This document shows positions 24,842 through 33,683 of a stretch of 35,820 nt of DNA, piece after piece. Position 1 is the first letter of the stretch. Every line of letters begins with the position of its first letter. The notes under the pieces are model-generated. The model saw only the letters and a program-made list of their open reading frames with translations. It made no database searches and was not told the origin of the DNA. Position numbers and translations under genes: made by a program. This stretch comes from Candidatus Omnitrophota bacterium (GTDB lineage Bacteria > Omnitrophota > Gorgyraeia > Zapsychrales > Zapsychraceae), in NCBI GenBank assembly GCA_015232535.1, contig JADFZM010000009.1, forward strand, positions 1 through 35,820. Reading direction: 5' to 3'.

Positions 24842-26335
24842 ATGGAAATTTATCCTTCACAAAAAGAATTCTTAAAACTGAGCCAAAAGGGCAATTTGAT
24901 CCCGGTTTACGCCGAAATCTTAGGCGATCTGGAAACACCTGTTTCGGCTTATTTCAAAACATGCCAAAAGGCTAAGTATTCATTTCTTCTGGAATCGGTA
25001 GAAGGGGAAGAAAAAGTCGCCCGATTTTCTTTCCTGGCAAAAGATCCGGAGTTGATACTAAGAACAAAAGGAAAGAAAGCAATCATAACCTACGGTAAAA
25101 CTGGAAAATCAGAGGAAAAAACATTTAAACATAATCCGCTGGAATTGGTCGAAGAAGTCCTATCGGCATACCGGTTCGTTAACATTCCCGAGTTGCCGAT
25201 GTTTTGCGGCGGAATGGTCGGATTTATGAGCTATGATGCCGTGCGGTTTTTCGAAAAGCTCCCCCAAAAAACAATAGACGATTTGAATTTACCTGATACA
25301 ATATTTGTTCTTACGAAAGATTTTGTCGTTTTCGACCATCGCTCGCACCGGATAAAGGTAATAAATTGCGTTGAGATTAATGAAAATGATAGTTTAAAAG
25401 GGAAGATAAGCAAATATAATAAATGTATTGCTTCAATCAAGAATTCGCTTAATGATTTAAACAAGACTTTTGTTCTGCCGAAACGGGCCAAAAGAAAAAA
25501 AGACTTTAAAGTCGAGTCGAATTTCACAAAAGAAGAATTTGAAGGGATCATCCGGCGCGCGAAAAAAGAGATCCAATCCGGAGAGATCATACAAGTAGTT
25601 CTTTCTCAGCGTTTTAAAGTAGAATTAAATACGGAGGCAATAAACATCTATCGGGCATTACGGGCTTTAAACCCTTCCCCTTATATGTATTTCTTGTCTT
25701 TTGACGACGTTAAAATCATCGGCTCTTCCCCGGAGATGCTTGTCCGTTACGAAGGAGGAACCGTTGAAACCCGACCAATTGCCGGAACCAGAAAAAGGGG
25801 CAAAGACGAAAAAGAAGATAAGCTGCTAGCGGAAGATTTATTGAACGATCCAAAAGAAAAAGCCGAGCACATAATGCTCGTCGATTTAGGTCGCAATGAC
25901 CTCGGGCGCGTCTGCAAAAAAGGGACTGTGAAGGTTAGTGAGTTTATGAAGACGGAGAAATATTCTCACGTCATGCATATCGTAAGCAATGTCAAAGGCG
26001 AACTAAGCAGCAACAAAACTGCCTATGATTGCCTAAGAGCAGCCTTTCCGGCGGGAACTGTCTCCGGCGCACCGAAAATCCGGGCAATGGAGATAATCGA
26101 GGATTTAGAAAAAACATCCCGCGGGCCATATGCCGGTTGTGTTGGGTATTTCAGTTTTACAGGAAGCTTAAACTCTTGTATTACCATAAGAACAATTGTA
26201 GTAAAAGATGAAAAGGCCTATATTCAGGCCGGGGCGGGAATAGTTGCCGATTCAATCCCCCAAAAAGAATATAAGGAAACTGTCAACAAAGCCAAGGCCC
26301 AAATACAGGCATTGGAGTTGGCAGGGTGTCAATAG
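24842..26335 (+). CDS. trpE: Anthranilate synthase component I
   Basis: This 497-residue enzyme makes anthranilate from chorismate with ammonia from TrpG. The N-terminal domain holds FLLESVEG, the tryptophan-feedback LLES element. The catalytic domain carries [30 protein letters not shown], the motif [10 protein letters not shown], and [18 protein letters not shown]. Length is typical. It is 3 bp after hisI and last in the recA-to-trpE series. No trpG or other trp gene follows; instead a 705-bp repeat-filled gap begins, so the partners must lie elsewhere or the operon was interrupted here. Confidence 0.95.
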   Translation: MEIYPSQKEFLKLSQKGNLIPVYAEILGDLETPVSAYFKTCQKAKYSFLLESVEGEEKVARFSFLAKDPELILRTKGKKAIITYGKTGKSEEKTFKHNPLELVEEVLSAYRFVNIPELPMFCGGMVGFMSYDAVRFFEKLPQKTIDDLNLPDTIFVLTKDFVVFDHRSHRIKVINCVEINENDSLKGKISKYNKCIASIKNSLNDLNKTFVLPKRAKRKKDFKVESNFTKEEFEGIIRRAKKEIQSGEIIQVVLSQRFKVELNTEAINIYRALRALNPSPYMYFLSFDDVKIIGSSPEMLVRYEGGTVETRPIAGTRKRGKDEKEDKLLAEDLLNDPKEKAEHIMLVDLGRNDLGRVCKKGTVKVSEFMKTEKYSHVMHIVSNVKGELSSNKTAYDCLRAAFPAGTVSGAPKIRAMEIIEDLEKTSRGPYAGCVGYFSFTGSLNSCITIRTIVVKDEKAYIQAGAGIVADSIPQKEYKETVNKAKAQIQALELAGCQ

Positions 26336-26370
26336 AAGAAATCCTTTAGCCCTTTGAGCTACGGGATTAA

Positions 26371-26400
26371 CAATCTTAGGGACAAGAACTCCTAAGATTG
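26371..26400 (+). terminator. Perfect 10-bp hairpin after trpE
   Basis: CAATCTTAGG (26371-26380) and CCTAAGATTG (26391-26400) pair perfectly with a 10-nt loop, 35 bp after the trpE stop codon. No T run follows, so it is not a standard intrinsic terminator. A second, smaller hairpin AGCGGG/CCCGCT (26424-26429 with 26440-26445) stands between it and the repeat array. Confidence 0.45.
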
Positions 26401-26454
26401 GTCAATTAACTATAACCATAACAAGCGGGATTAAATAGCCCCGCTAATACGGGA

Positions 26455-27024
26455 TTACACCCCGTGCTTAAAAGGTATGGCAAGGGTGTTAGTTAATCCC
26501 TCGACTTTAGCTCGGGATGGTGAGCTAGAGGCGAACCACTACTTACACCCCGTGCTTAAAAGGTATGGCAAGGGTGTTAGTTAATCCCTCGACTTTAGCT
26601 CGGGATGGTGAGCTAGAGGCGAACCACTACTTACACCCCGTGCTTAAAAGGTATGGCACGGGTGTTAGTTAATCTCTCGACTTTTGCTCGGGATGGTAAT
26701 AAAAAAGCGAACCAATACTTACACCCCGTGCTTAATAGGAATGGCACGGGTGTTCGTTAATCCCTCGGCTTTTGCTCGGGATGGTAATAAAAAAGCGAAC
26801 CAATACTTACACCCCGTGCTTAATAGGTATGGCACGGGTGTTCGTTAATCCCTCGGCTTTTGCTCGGGATGGTAATAAAAAAGCGAACCAATACTTACAC
26901 CCCGTGCTTAAAAGGTATGGCACGGGTGTTCGTTAATCCCTCGGCTTTTGCTCGGGATGGTAATAAAAAAGCGAACCACTACTTACACCCCGTGCTTAAA
27001 AGGTATGGCACGGGTGTTCGTTAA
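26455..27024 (+). repeat. Tandem array: six 88-bp units plus a 42-bp partial seventh
   Basis: Units start at 26455, 26543, 26631, 26719, 26807, 26895 and 26983, exactly 88 bp apart without a single insertion or deletion. Units 1 and 2 are identical. From unit 3, GAGCTAGAG is replaced by AATAAAAAA at the same place, and GTTAG becomes GTTCG from unit 4. Every unit can fold as an ACACCCCGTGC/GCA(C/A)GGGTGT hairpin (12-nt loop), and units 4-6 can add an outer stem GTTCG/CGAAC around ATCCC/GGGAT. Since 88 is not a multiple of 3, the array is not coding. It ends 6 bp before the rpsP Shine-Dalgarno. This 705-bp gap (26336-27040) has no gene. Confidence 0.97.
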
Positions 27025-27040
27025 CTACGAAGGAGGACAG

Positions 27041-27295
27041 ATGGAAGTAACAATCAGATTACAAAAAGCAGGTAAACCGGCCCAAAAACACTTTAACTAC
27101 CGGATAGTCGCTATCCCCAAAAATAAAAGCAGGGACAGCAAATATTTGGAGTTGCTGGGGTATTATGACCCGTCAAAGAAACCGGCCTCAATCGAGCTAA
27201 ATCAAGAAAAATTGGACAGCTGGATCAAAAAAGGCGCGAGACTATCGGACACGGTTAAATCACTTATGCTAAAACTAAAAAGAGCAGCTAAATAA
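27041..27295 (+). CDS. rpsP: 30S ribosomal protein bS16
   Basis: This 84-residue protein matches bS16: a first strand VTIRLQKAG, then FNYRIVAIPKNKSRDSKYLELLGYYDP, the family core, and a C-terminal basic helix. It is a primary assembly protein of the small subunit. The ATG at 27041 is chosen because AGGAGG is at 27031-27036; an in-frame ATG at 26948 would translate the repeat array and add 31 unrelated residues. Usually rpsP is next to ffh, rimM and trmD. Here it stands alone, behind the repeats and before yajC. Confidence 0.96.
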   Translation: MEVTIRLQKAGKPAQKHFNYRIVAIPKNKSRDSKYLELLGYYDPSKKPASIELNQEKLDSWIKKGARLSDTVKSLMLKLKRAAK

Positions 27296-27316
27296 CATTA
27301 AACGAAAGGATTTATT

Positions 27317-27601
27317 ATGCCAACTGCAGGCGGAGGAATCCCTTTTCCTGTTGTAATCGTTGCGGTTTTCTTGATATTTTATTTCATCTATATCAGGCCG
27401 GAAAAAAAACGCCAGCAAGAAATACAACAGATGAAAAATAATTTAAAAAAGAACGACCAGGTAATATCCTTGGGAGGAATACACGGGGTGGTTTCATTGG
27501 TCAAAGATAAAACCGTTGTCGTGCGCGTAGACGACAACGTAAAGATCGAATTCGAGAAAGATTCGATAGTAAGCGTCGTAAAAGCTAAAGAAAACGAATA
27601 G
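27317..27601 (+). CDS. yajC: Preprotein translocase accessory protein YajC
   Basis: The 94-residue protein has one N-terminal membrane helix (about 8-28; VVIVAVFLIFYFIYIRP) and a small cytoplasmic beta domain with the family motif RPEKKRQQEIQQMKNNLKKND followed by VISLGGIHGVV (split here over residues 29-62). YajC binds SecDF and YidC. It lies 11 bp before secDF, as in most bacteria, and has an AAAGGA ribosome binding site. Confidence 0.94.
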   Translation: MPTAGGGIPFPVVIVAVFLIFYFIYIRPEKKRQQEIQQMKNNLKKNDQVISLGGIHGVVSLVKDKTVVVRVDDNVKIEFEKDSIVSVVKAKENE

Positions 27602-27612
27602 GAGAGAATGTC

Positions 27613-29895
27613 ATGAGCAAAAGTACCCGCAATCGTATCTTTTTTATTCTGGCGATAACTGCCGCCGCTTTGTTCTTTACCTTCCCGATCGAGAAGCACA
27701 TAAAATTCGGCCTTGACCTCGAGGGAGGCATGCACATTGTACTAAGGGTTGATGCCTCTAAGCTCCCCGAAAAGAGCCGCAATGACGCGGTTTTAAAAGC
27801 TATAGACATCCTAAGAAACCGTATTGACAGCTTAGGAGTCGGAGAGACTCTAATCCAAAGGCAGGGAAACGATTCCATACTAATTCAGCTACCCGGAGTC
27901 ACTAACAGAGACGAAGCCTTAGCTATGATCGGTAAAGTTGCCCAGCTAGAATTCCGGCTTGTAGTGGAAGATCCGGCAAAGCTCAAAGAAGCGCTATCAG
28001 GCAATGAAACCCCCGGGTACGTTTTAAGGTACATAAAAAAAGAACAAAATGAGCCTATCCTTTTAGAAGAAAAAGTGGCCCTTAGCGGAGAGATAATCGA
28101 AGATGCTATGGTAGATGTCAACACTCAATCCTTCGGCCAATACGAGATTTCCTTACAGTTAAACTCTAAAGGAGCAAAAGACTTCGGAGATATAACAAAG
28201 AATAACGTTAACCGCCGTTTAGCGATTATCCTGGACAATGAGGTATTGTCTGCGCCAAATATCAACGAGCCGATTCTAGGCGGCCGGGCTAGAATAACCG
28301 GGCAATTCAGTTACGATGAGGCTTCCCTATTGTCCAGAGCGCTAAAACACGGTTCTTTGCCGGCTCCGATAATTATCGAAGAAGAGAGAACCATCGGGCC
28401 GCTTTTGGGAAAAGATTCGATTATTAGCGGCATTAAAGCAGTTGTCTTGGGCGGAATTTTGGTCTTTGCTTTTATACTTCTGTATTATCTGGGGGCTGGC
28501 CTCATTCCGGATATTGCCTTGGCCTTGAATATATTGCTCATTTTCGGGACAATGGGGCTCTTGAATTACCTTTTGCCCCAGTCAAAAATAACTCTTACAT
28601 TGCCCGGTATTGCCGGTATCATTTTAACTATCGGCATGGCCGTCGACGCTAATATCCTGATAAACGAAAGGATCCGCGAAGAACTTAGAAACGGCAAACC
28701 TCTTTCGAATGCCGTCAGTAACGGCTTTAACCGCGCGCTTAGCGCCATAATCGACTCAAACATCACGACAATCGTCGCGGCTTTCATGCTTTTCCAATTC
28801 GGTTCCGGCCCGATTAAAGGCTTCGCGGTTACTTTAACGATCGGCCTTGTCTGCAGTTTATTCACCGCTGTTTTTGTAACCCGGACGATATACAGCTTTC
28901 TTATTGAAACAAAAATCCTTAAAGAATTAAAAATGTTGAACTTCTTCCCTAAAACAAACATTAACTTCATCGGGATGAGGCATGTTTGTATCGCTATATC
29001 GCTTATCTTAGCCATCGCTTCCATCGTCACCTTTATCAACCGTAAAGATACAATGTTCGGCATAGATTTTTCCGGCGGGCAACTGCAGGAATACCGTTTT
29101 GAGCGGCCGATCAAAGCTGATGACTTAAGGACTGCGCTTAAAAAGGTTGGCCTGGAGGACGCTACTATACAAATAACAAAAGCGGAAAATACCGCTAAAC
29201 TTAGCGAAGGATTAAAAAAACTCGGCATAGACGAAAAAATCTTCAAACAGAGCCAGGAAGCGGCCGGAACAGAAAACGTCCTTATCCGGACCAGCGAAGA
29301 CACTTATGAAAAAGTAAACCAAGCGTTCAAAGAATCATTCGCCGACAATCCTTTTACTAATCTTAGAATAGAAAAAGTAGGGCCGAGTGTGGGGCAAAGC
29401 CTCAGGCAAAGAGCTCTTTTGGCTATCATTTTCGCTTTGGCCGGAATACTCCTTTATGTGGGTTTCCGATTTAAGCATTTTGACTTTGCAACAGCCGGAG
29501 TTATCGCCCTTTTACACGACGTTCTCATTTCTGCCGGCATACTCGTTATGCTTAACCGTCAAATCGACCTTTTGATCGTATCAGCGCTACTATCAATAGC
29601 CGGTTTTTCGATAAACGATACTATCGTCATCTATGACAGAATACGCGAAAACTGGCATAGGTTAAAGAAACAGACCCTAGCACAGGTCATAAACGACAGC
29701 CTTAACGAAACACTATCTCGTACAATATTGACCAATTTAACGGCTTTTATGGTCGTCTTATCGCTTTATTTGGTAGGCGGAGAGATCCTTAACTCATTTG
29801 CTTTATGCCTGATCATCGGTTTTGTCGCTGGAACTTATTCGACGGTATTTATAGCATCGCCTTTGGTTCTCGCTTGGCAAAAAAAGAAGAAGTAA
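27613..29895 (+). CDS. secDF: Fused protein translocase SecDF
   Basis: This 760-residue protein fuses SecD and SecF. SecD begins with a membrane helix and FGLDLEGGMHIVL; its periplasmic domain spans about 40-265; the TM4 proton site is GMAVDANILINERIREELRNGK. SecF begins near residue 450 (MRHVCIAISLILAIAS), has FGIDFSGGQLQEY and SINDTIVIYDRIREN near the end. Twelve membrane segments are expected. SecDF uses the proton gradient to pull exported proteins from SecYEG. Both D-containing proton motifs are intact. It sits between yajC and mfd. Confidence 0.96.
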   Translation: MSKSTRNRIFFILAITAAALFFTFPIEKHIKFGLDLEGGMHIVLRVDASKLPEKSRNDAVLKAIDILRNRIDSLGVGETLIQRQGNDSILIQLPGVTNRDEALAMIGKVAQLEFRLVVEDPAKLKEALSGNETPGYVLRYIKKEQNEPILLEEKVALSGEIIEDAMVDVNTQSFGQYEISLQLNSKGAKDFGDITKNNVNRRLAIILDNEVLSAPNINEPILGGRARITGQFSYDEASLLSRALKHGSLPAPIIIEEERTIGPLLGKDSIISGIKAVVLGGILVFAFILLYYLGAGLIPDIALALNILLIFGTMGLLNYLLPQSKITLTLPGIAGIILTIGMAVDANILINERIREELRNGKPLSNAVSNGFNRALSAIIDSNITTIVAAFMLFQFGSGPIKGFAVTLTIGLVCSLFTAVFVTRTIYSFLIETKILKELKMLNFFPKTNINFIGMRHVCIAISLILAIASIVTFINRKDTMFGIDFSGGQLQEYRFERPIKADDLRTALKKVGLEDATIQITKAENTAKLSEGLKKLGIDEKIFKQSQEAAGTENVLIRTSEDTYEKVNQAFKESFADNPFTNLRIEKVGPSVGQSLRQRALLAIIFALAGILLYVGFRFKHFDFATAGVIALLHDVLISAGILVMLNRQIDLLIVSALLSIAGFSINDTIVIYDRIRENWHRLKKQTLAQVINDSLNETLSRTILTNLTAFMVVLSLYLVGGEILNSFALCLIIGFVAGTYSTVFIASPLVLAWQKKKK

Positions 29896-29907
29896 TCAAA
29901 CTCAAGC

Positions 29908-31800
29908 ATGTTTGAATCGTTAGAATTATTCGTCGGCCAGGTGGCCGATCTCGAGATAATTCTTAACAATCTAACGGCATTTAACTACATCCACGCCAAA
30001 AAGTCCTTTCAGGAAGGCGAATTCTCCCTGCGCGGAGGAATTTTAGACATTTTTCCGGCAGGCTTCGATTCGCCAGTCCGTATCGATTTTGAAGACGACA
30101 AAATCCGCTCGATAGCCAGCATAAACATAAAAAGCGGGAAATCTGTATGGCAGCACAATATCGTCATCATCCTCCCTTTTAAGCCGTCGAAAAAAGAAGT
30201 CTTCAGCGAAGATATCCCCTTAAGTAATTTCGTCGATATAAAAAAAGGCGATTATGTAGTGCATAACCACCACGGTATCGGCCGTTATCTGGGGATCACC
30301 GACTTCGAGATCAACGACACAAAAAAAGAACATTTAATTATTGAATACAAAGAAAACGATAAACTCTTTGTCCCCAAACATGACATCCACCTTATACAAA
30401 AATTTATCAGCTTCAACAAAAAACCTCCCAAAATATACAAGCTTGGGAGCAAAGAATGGAAAAGGATAAAAACCCTTATCCAGAAAAAGATACAGAGGTT
30501 TGCCGCCGAGCTTCTGCACACCCAGGCTTTGCGCGAAACCCTCAGAGGGTTCGCTTTCTCAAAAGACTCGGATTGGCAAAAAGAATTTGAACGTTCTTTT
30601 CCTTTCGAAGAAACCCCGGACCAAAAAAAAGCCGTGGAGGAAACTAAAAAAGACATGGAATCGGACCGCCCGATGGACAGGCTTATTTGCGGTGATGTCG
30701 GATACGGAAAGACAGAAGTCGCTTTTCGGGCGATCTTTAAGGCGGTCATGGACAACAAACAAGTTGCGGTTTTAGTGCCCACGACGATCCTTGCCGAGCA
30801 GCATTATTATAATTTACGTAAACGCGTCAAAAACTTCCCCGTCAATGTCGCAATGCTCAGCCGGTTTCGCACCAAAAGCGAGCAAAATAAAACAGTCATA
30901 GACCTGTCAGAAGGGAAGGTGGATGTGATAATCGGGACCCACCGTATCTTATCCGACGATATTTCTTTCAAAGACTTAGGGCTGATAATCATCGACGAGG
31001 AACAGCGTTTCGGAGTAAAAGCCAAGGAAAAACTCAAGCGCTTTCGGCTGCTCTCGGACGTCCTTACCCTTAGCGCAACCCCGATACCAAGGACTCTCCA
31101 TCTGGCATTGACCGGGGCCAAGGATATGTCGATAATCTCAACGCCGCCGCAAAACAGGCTTCCGGTTAAAACAATAATCATCGAATTCGACGAATCGATC
31201 ATCAAATCTGCGCTCGAAAGAGAACTAAAAAGAAAGGGCCAAGTATTCTTTTTGCATAATCGCATTGAAGATATCGAACAAATTGCTAGAATAATTAAGA
31301 GGCTCTCTGGGGACGCCCGTGTTTCTGTCGGCCACGGGCAAATGCCGGGAAAAATGCTGGAAGAAATAATGCTGGAATTCCTTACCGGGAAAGTAGATAT
31401 TCTTGTTTGCACAACAATAATCGAATCCGGAATCGATATCCCCAATGCGAACACCCTGATTGTCAACCGTGCCGAAACTTTCGGATTGTCCGACCTTCAC
31501 CAGTTAAGAGGAAGGGTTGGCCGGTTTGACCGCAGCGCATACGCTTATTTTATCGTGCCTTCTCGGAGCCTTCTATCCGCCGAGTCGAAACACCGCATCG
31601 AAGCTATTGAAAAATACAGCGAGCTCGGGTCAGGGTTCCATATCGCCTTTGAGGACATGCAGCTTCGCGGAGCGGGGAACCTCTTAGGAGAAGAGCAGCA
31701 CGGCTACATAACAGCTATCGGATTCGACTTATATTGCCGGATGCTAAAAGAATCTGTTGAAAACCTTAAAAAGAATAAATTAGTTTTAACCGAAGGATAA
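29908..31800 (+). CDS. mfd: Shortened transcription-repair coupling factor Mfd
   Basis: The protein has 630 residues where Mfd usually has about 1,100. It opens in the middle of the UvrB-like domain 1b (GEFSLRGGILDIFP at about 37-50), passes directly to the RNA-polymerase-interacting domain (GDYVVHNHHGIGRYLGI at about 114-130), and contains the full SF2 motor: DVGYGKTEVAFRA, DEEQRFG, ATPIPRTL, and HQLRGRVGR. It ends at FDLYCRMLKESVENLKKN, so the autoinhibitory domain 7 is missing, as are domains 1a, 2 and 3 with the UvrA contact. Both flanking genes are close (12 and 4 bp) and intact, so there is no sign of assembly loss. It may still displace stalled polymerase. Confidence 0.92.
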   Translation: MFESLELFVGQVADLEIILNNLTAFNYIHAKKSFQEGEFSLRGGILDIFPAGFDSPVRIDFEDDKIRSIASINIKSGKSVWQHNIVIILPFKPSKKEVFSEDIPLSNFVDIKKGDYVVHNHHGIGRYLGITDFEINDTKKEHLIIEYKENDKLFVPKHDIHLIQKFISFNKKPPKIYKLGSKEWKRIKTLIQKKIQRFAAELLHTQALRETLRGFAFSKDSDWQKEFERSFPFEETPDQKKAVEETKKDMESDRPMDRLICGDVGYGKTEVAFRAIFKAVMDNKQVAVLVPTTILAEQHYYNLRKRVKNFPVNVAMLSRFRTKSEQNKTVIDLSEGKVDVIIGTHRILSDDISFKDLGLIIIDEEQRFGVKAKEKLKRFRLLSDVLTLSATPIPRTLHLALTGAKDMSIISTPPQNRLPVKTIIIEFDESIIKSALERELKRKGQVFFLHNRIEDIEQIARIIKRLSGDARVSVGHGQMPGKMLEEIMLEFLTGKVDILVCTTIIESGIDIPNANTLIVNRAETFGLSDLHQLRGRVGRFDRSAYAYFIVPSRSLLSAESKHRIEAIEKYSELGSGFHIAFEDMQLRGAGNLLGEEQHGYITAIGFDLYCRMLKESVENLKKNKLVLTEG

Positions 31801-31804
31801 AAAA

Positions 31805-32758
31805 ATGCTGCAAAAAACTTTTAAATTGCTGGGATTTACCATCTTCCTTGCTATTTTTGCTTTTCCCCTTTGTTCCAACGGATATGAAGACGGAATTATC
31901 GCTATTGTCAATAATGAGCTTATAACCTATAAGGACTTCCGCGATTACCTAAAGAAATCCTATGTCGATATGGCTACATCCGGTGCTGCCAAATCCGCAA
32001 TATCCTCCAAAATGCAATACCTCGAAAAAGAAGGCATACATAGATTGATCGAAGAGAAGCTGATAATCAGTAAGGCAAAAATACTCGGCATCGAAGCTCG
32101 AAAGGAAGTTATAGACAAGAAAATAAAAGAGATAATAAAACGTTACCCCTCTAAGAAATATTTTATGAAAACATTGCTTCAGTACGGTGGAACATTAACT
32201 GACTTGAGAAATAAACTATCCGACCAGCTCCTCATACAGCACATGGTAGACCAAGAGGTAAGGGCAAAGGTGCATGTGAATCCCAAAGATGTCACCGAAT
32301 ATTACCAAAATAATAAGGCAAATTTCCATTCGAATGAATCAGCAGAGGTGGATTCTATTTATATAAAATTCAAGGAAACGGAAGGCAAGGAACCATCGAG
32401 AGAAAAAGCCAAAGCGGCTTACCGCGCCTTAACCGAGGAAGGAAAAGAATTTTGGGATGTTTCTACGCAATATTCCGAAGGCACTTCCTTGGGAAAAGTG
32501 GAAAGAGACCAGCTTGTCCCGGAAATCGAGAAAGAAATCTTCTCATTAAAAGAAGGGCAAATATCTTTACCATTCGAAATAGACAAAGGGATATATATTT
32601 TCAGGCTTAAGAAGATAATCCCCGAGAAACTTTACAGCGTCGATGAAGCAAATAAAGAAATAACCGATATTTTATACCAAAAGAATTACCAGCAAAAACT
32701 CGAGGAGTGGCTGAATACACTAAAGAAAAATGCCTATATCGAGATCAAACAGGAATAA
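31805..32758 (+). CDS. SurA-like periplasmic peptidyl-prolyl isomerase
   Basis: The 317-residue protein has a signal peptide (cleavage near residue 26, SNGYEDG), the SurA_N chaperone domain (about 28-160; IVNNELITYKDFRDYL) and one parvulin domain (about 172-270; ending EGQISLPFEIDKGIYIFRLK). SurA binds unfolded outer-membrane proteins; this version has one parvulin domain rather than two. PrsA-like proteins are an alternative, but the adjacent pdxA and ksgA mirror the surA-pdxA-ksgA order of enterobacteria, which supports surA. It starts 4 bp after mfd. Confidence 0.88.
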   Translation: MLQKTFKLLGFTIFLAIFAFPLCSNGYEDGIIAIVNNELITYKDFRDYLKKSYVDMATSGAAKSAISSKMQYLEKEGIHRLIEEKLIISKAKILGIEARKEVIDKKIKEIIKRYPSKKYFMKTLLQYGGTLTDLRNKLSDQLLIQHMVDQEVRAKVHVNPKDVTEYYQNNKANFHSNESAEVDSIYIKFKETEGKEPSREKAKAAYRALTEEGKEFWDVSTQYSEGTSLGKVERDQLVPEIEKEIFSLKEGQISLPFEIDKGIYIFRLKKIIPEKLYSVDEANKEITDILYQKNYQQKLEEWLNTLKKNAYIEIKQE

Positions 32759-33683
32759 ATTCATCGCCATAACCTTAGGCGACCCCGGCGGGGTAGGCCC
32801 GGAGGTTATAGCTAAATCATTAAACGACAGTAAAATAACCGGCCTCGCCAGGTTTATTATTATCGGGGATTATTCCGCATATTCATCCTTTGCTAAGAAT
32901 ATCCCTTCCGGATGCGCCTTCATCGACACAAATTCGCTTAAGAACGCAAAACCGGCAATCGGCTCCCCGAACAGATTAAACGCCCGGGCATCGCTTGATT
33001 ACCTTGATTTAGCAATTAAACTTTTAAAAGAGAGATCTGTTTGCGGCTTAGTCACCGGGCCCGTATGCAAAGAATCTATCCGCGATTGCAATAATAATTT
33101 TGTAGGGCATACCGAGTATTTAGCTGAGAATTTCAACATTAAAGATTACGGTATGTTTTTCTCGGTCGATAATATCCGCACGATCGTCGTGACCCGCCAC
33201 ATACCTCTAAAAGACGTTCCTAAATCAGTAACAAAAAAGAAAGTTTATATCGCGACAAAACTAGGGTTTAATGCTTTAAAAGGCTTTTTCGGTATAAAAA
33301 GGCCCAAAATCGCCGTCTGCGGGCTGAATCCCCACGCCGGGGAAGGCGGCAAAATTGGAGATGAGGAATCAAAGGTCATTATTCCAGCTATGCAAAGATT
33401 AAAAAAAGATGGCATTCTTGTTGATGGGCCCTTTGCCTCGGATACGGTATTTACGCCCAATGTTATCTGCGCCTACGACCTCGTCGTAGCAATGTACCAC
33501 GACCAGGGGCTTATCGGCCTAAAAACAATGCATTTTAATAAACTGGTCAATATGACAGTCGGCCTACCGTTTATCAGGACATCTCCCGCGCATGGTACCG
33601 CCTTTAATATAGCCGGGAAAAACAAGGTCGATCCCGCATCCATGAAAGAAGCGATTCGGCTCTGCGCCACCTTTGCTAAATAA
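32730..33683 (+). CDS. pdxA: 4-hydroxythreonine-4-phosphate dehydrogenase
   Basis: This 317-residue NAD-dependent, divalent-metal enzyme of pyridoxal phosphate synthesis has the start FIAITLGDPGGVGPEV, the phosphate and metal segments VTGPVCKESI and VGHTEYLAE, and the late metal-ligand MYHDQGLIGLK with PFIRTSPAHGTAFNIAG. The ATG at 32730 lies inside surA (29-bp overlap); no other start codon exists before the conserved core, so the overlap is real. Its stop TAA shares one base with the ksgA ATG. Confidence 0.95.
   Translation: MPISRSNRNKFIAITLGDPGGVGPEVIAKSLNDSKITGLARFIIIGDYSAYSSFAKNIPSGCAFIDTNSLKNAKPAIGSPNRLNARASLDYLDLAIKLLKERSVCGLVTGPVCKESIRDCNNNFVGHTEYLAENFNIKDYGMFFSVDNIRTIVVTRHIPLKDVPKSVTKKKVYIATKLGFNALKGFFGIKRPKIAVCGLNPHAGEGGKIGDEESKVIIPAMQRLKKDGILVDGPFASDTVFTPNVICAYDLVVAMYHDQGLIGLKTMHFNKLVNMTVGLPFIRTSPAHGTAFNIAGKNKVDPASMKEAIRLCATFAK

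Noticed and set aside
26455-27024. CRISPR array
   Set aside because: The whole 88-bp unit repeats, with no alternating unique spacers and no cas genes nearby.
26455-27024. Integron attC-like sites suggested by GTTAG/GTTCG and CGAAC ends
   Set aside because: No integrase, no cassette genes between the units, and an exact fixed period are not expected of cassette arrays.
26948-27040. N-terminal extension of rpsP starting at an upstream ATG
   Set aside because: The extension is encoded by the repeat units and has no similarity to bS16; a proper AGGAGG precedes the ATG at 27041.
28566-29303. Long minus-strand open frame (245 codons) opposite secDF
   Set aside because: It is a shadow of conserved SecDF membrane segments, with low-complexity Ser/Ile content and no ribosome binding site.
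29896-31804. Frameshift or assembly break as the cause of the short mfd
   Set aside because: Neighbouring genes are intact and only 12 and 4 bp away, so there is no space for missing domains in another frame.
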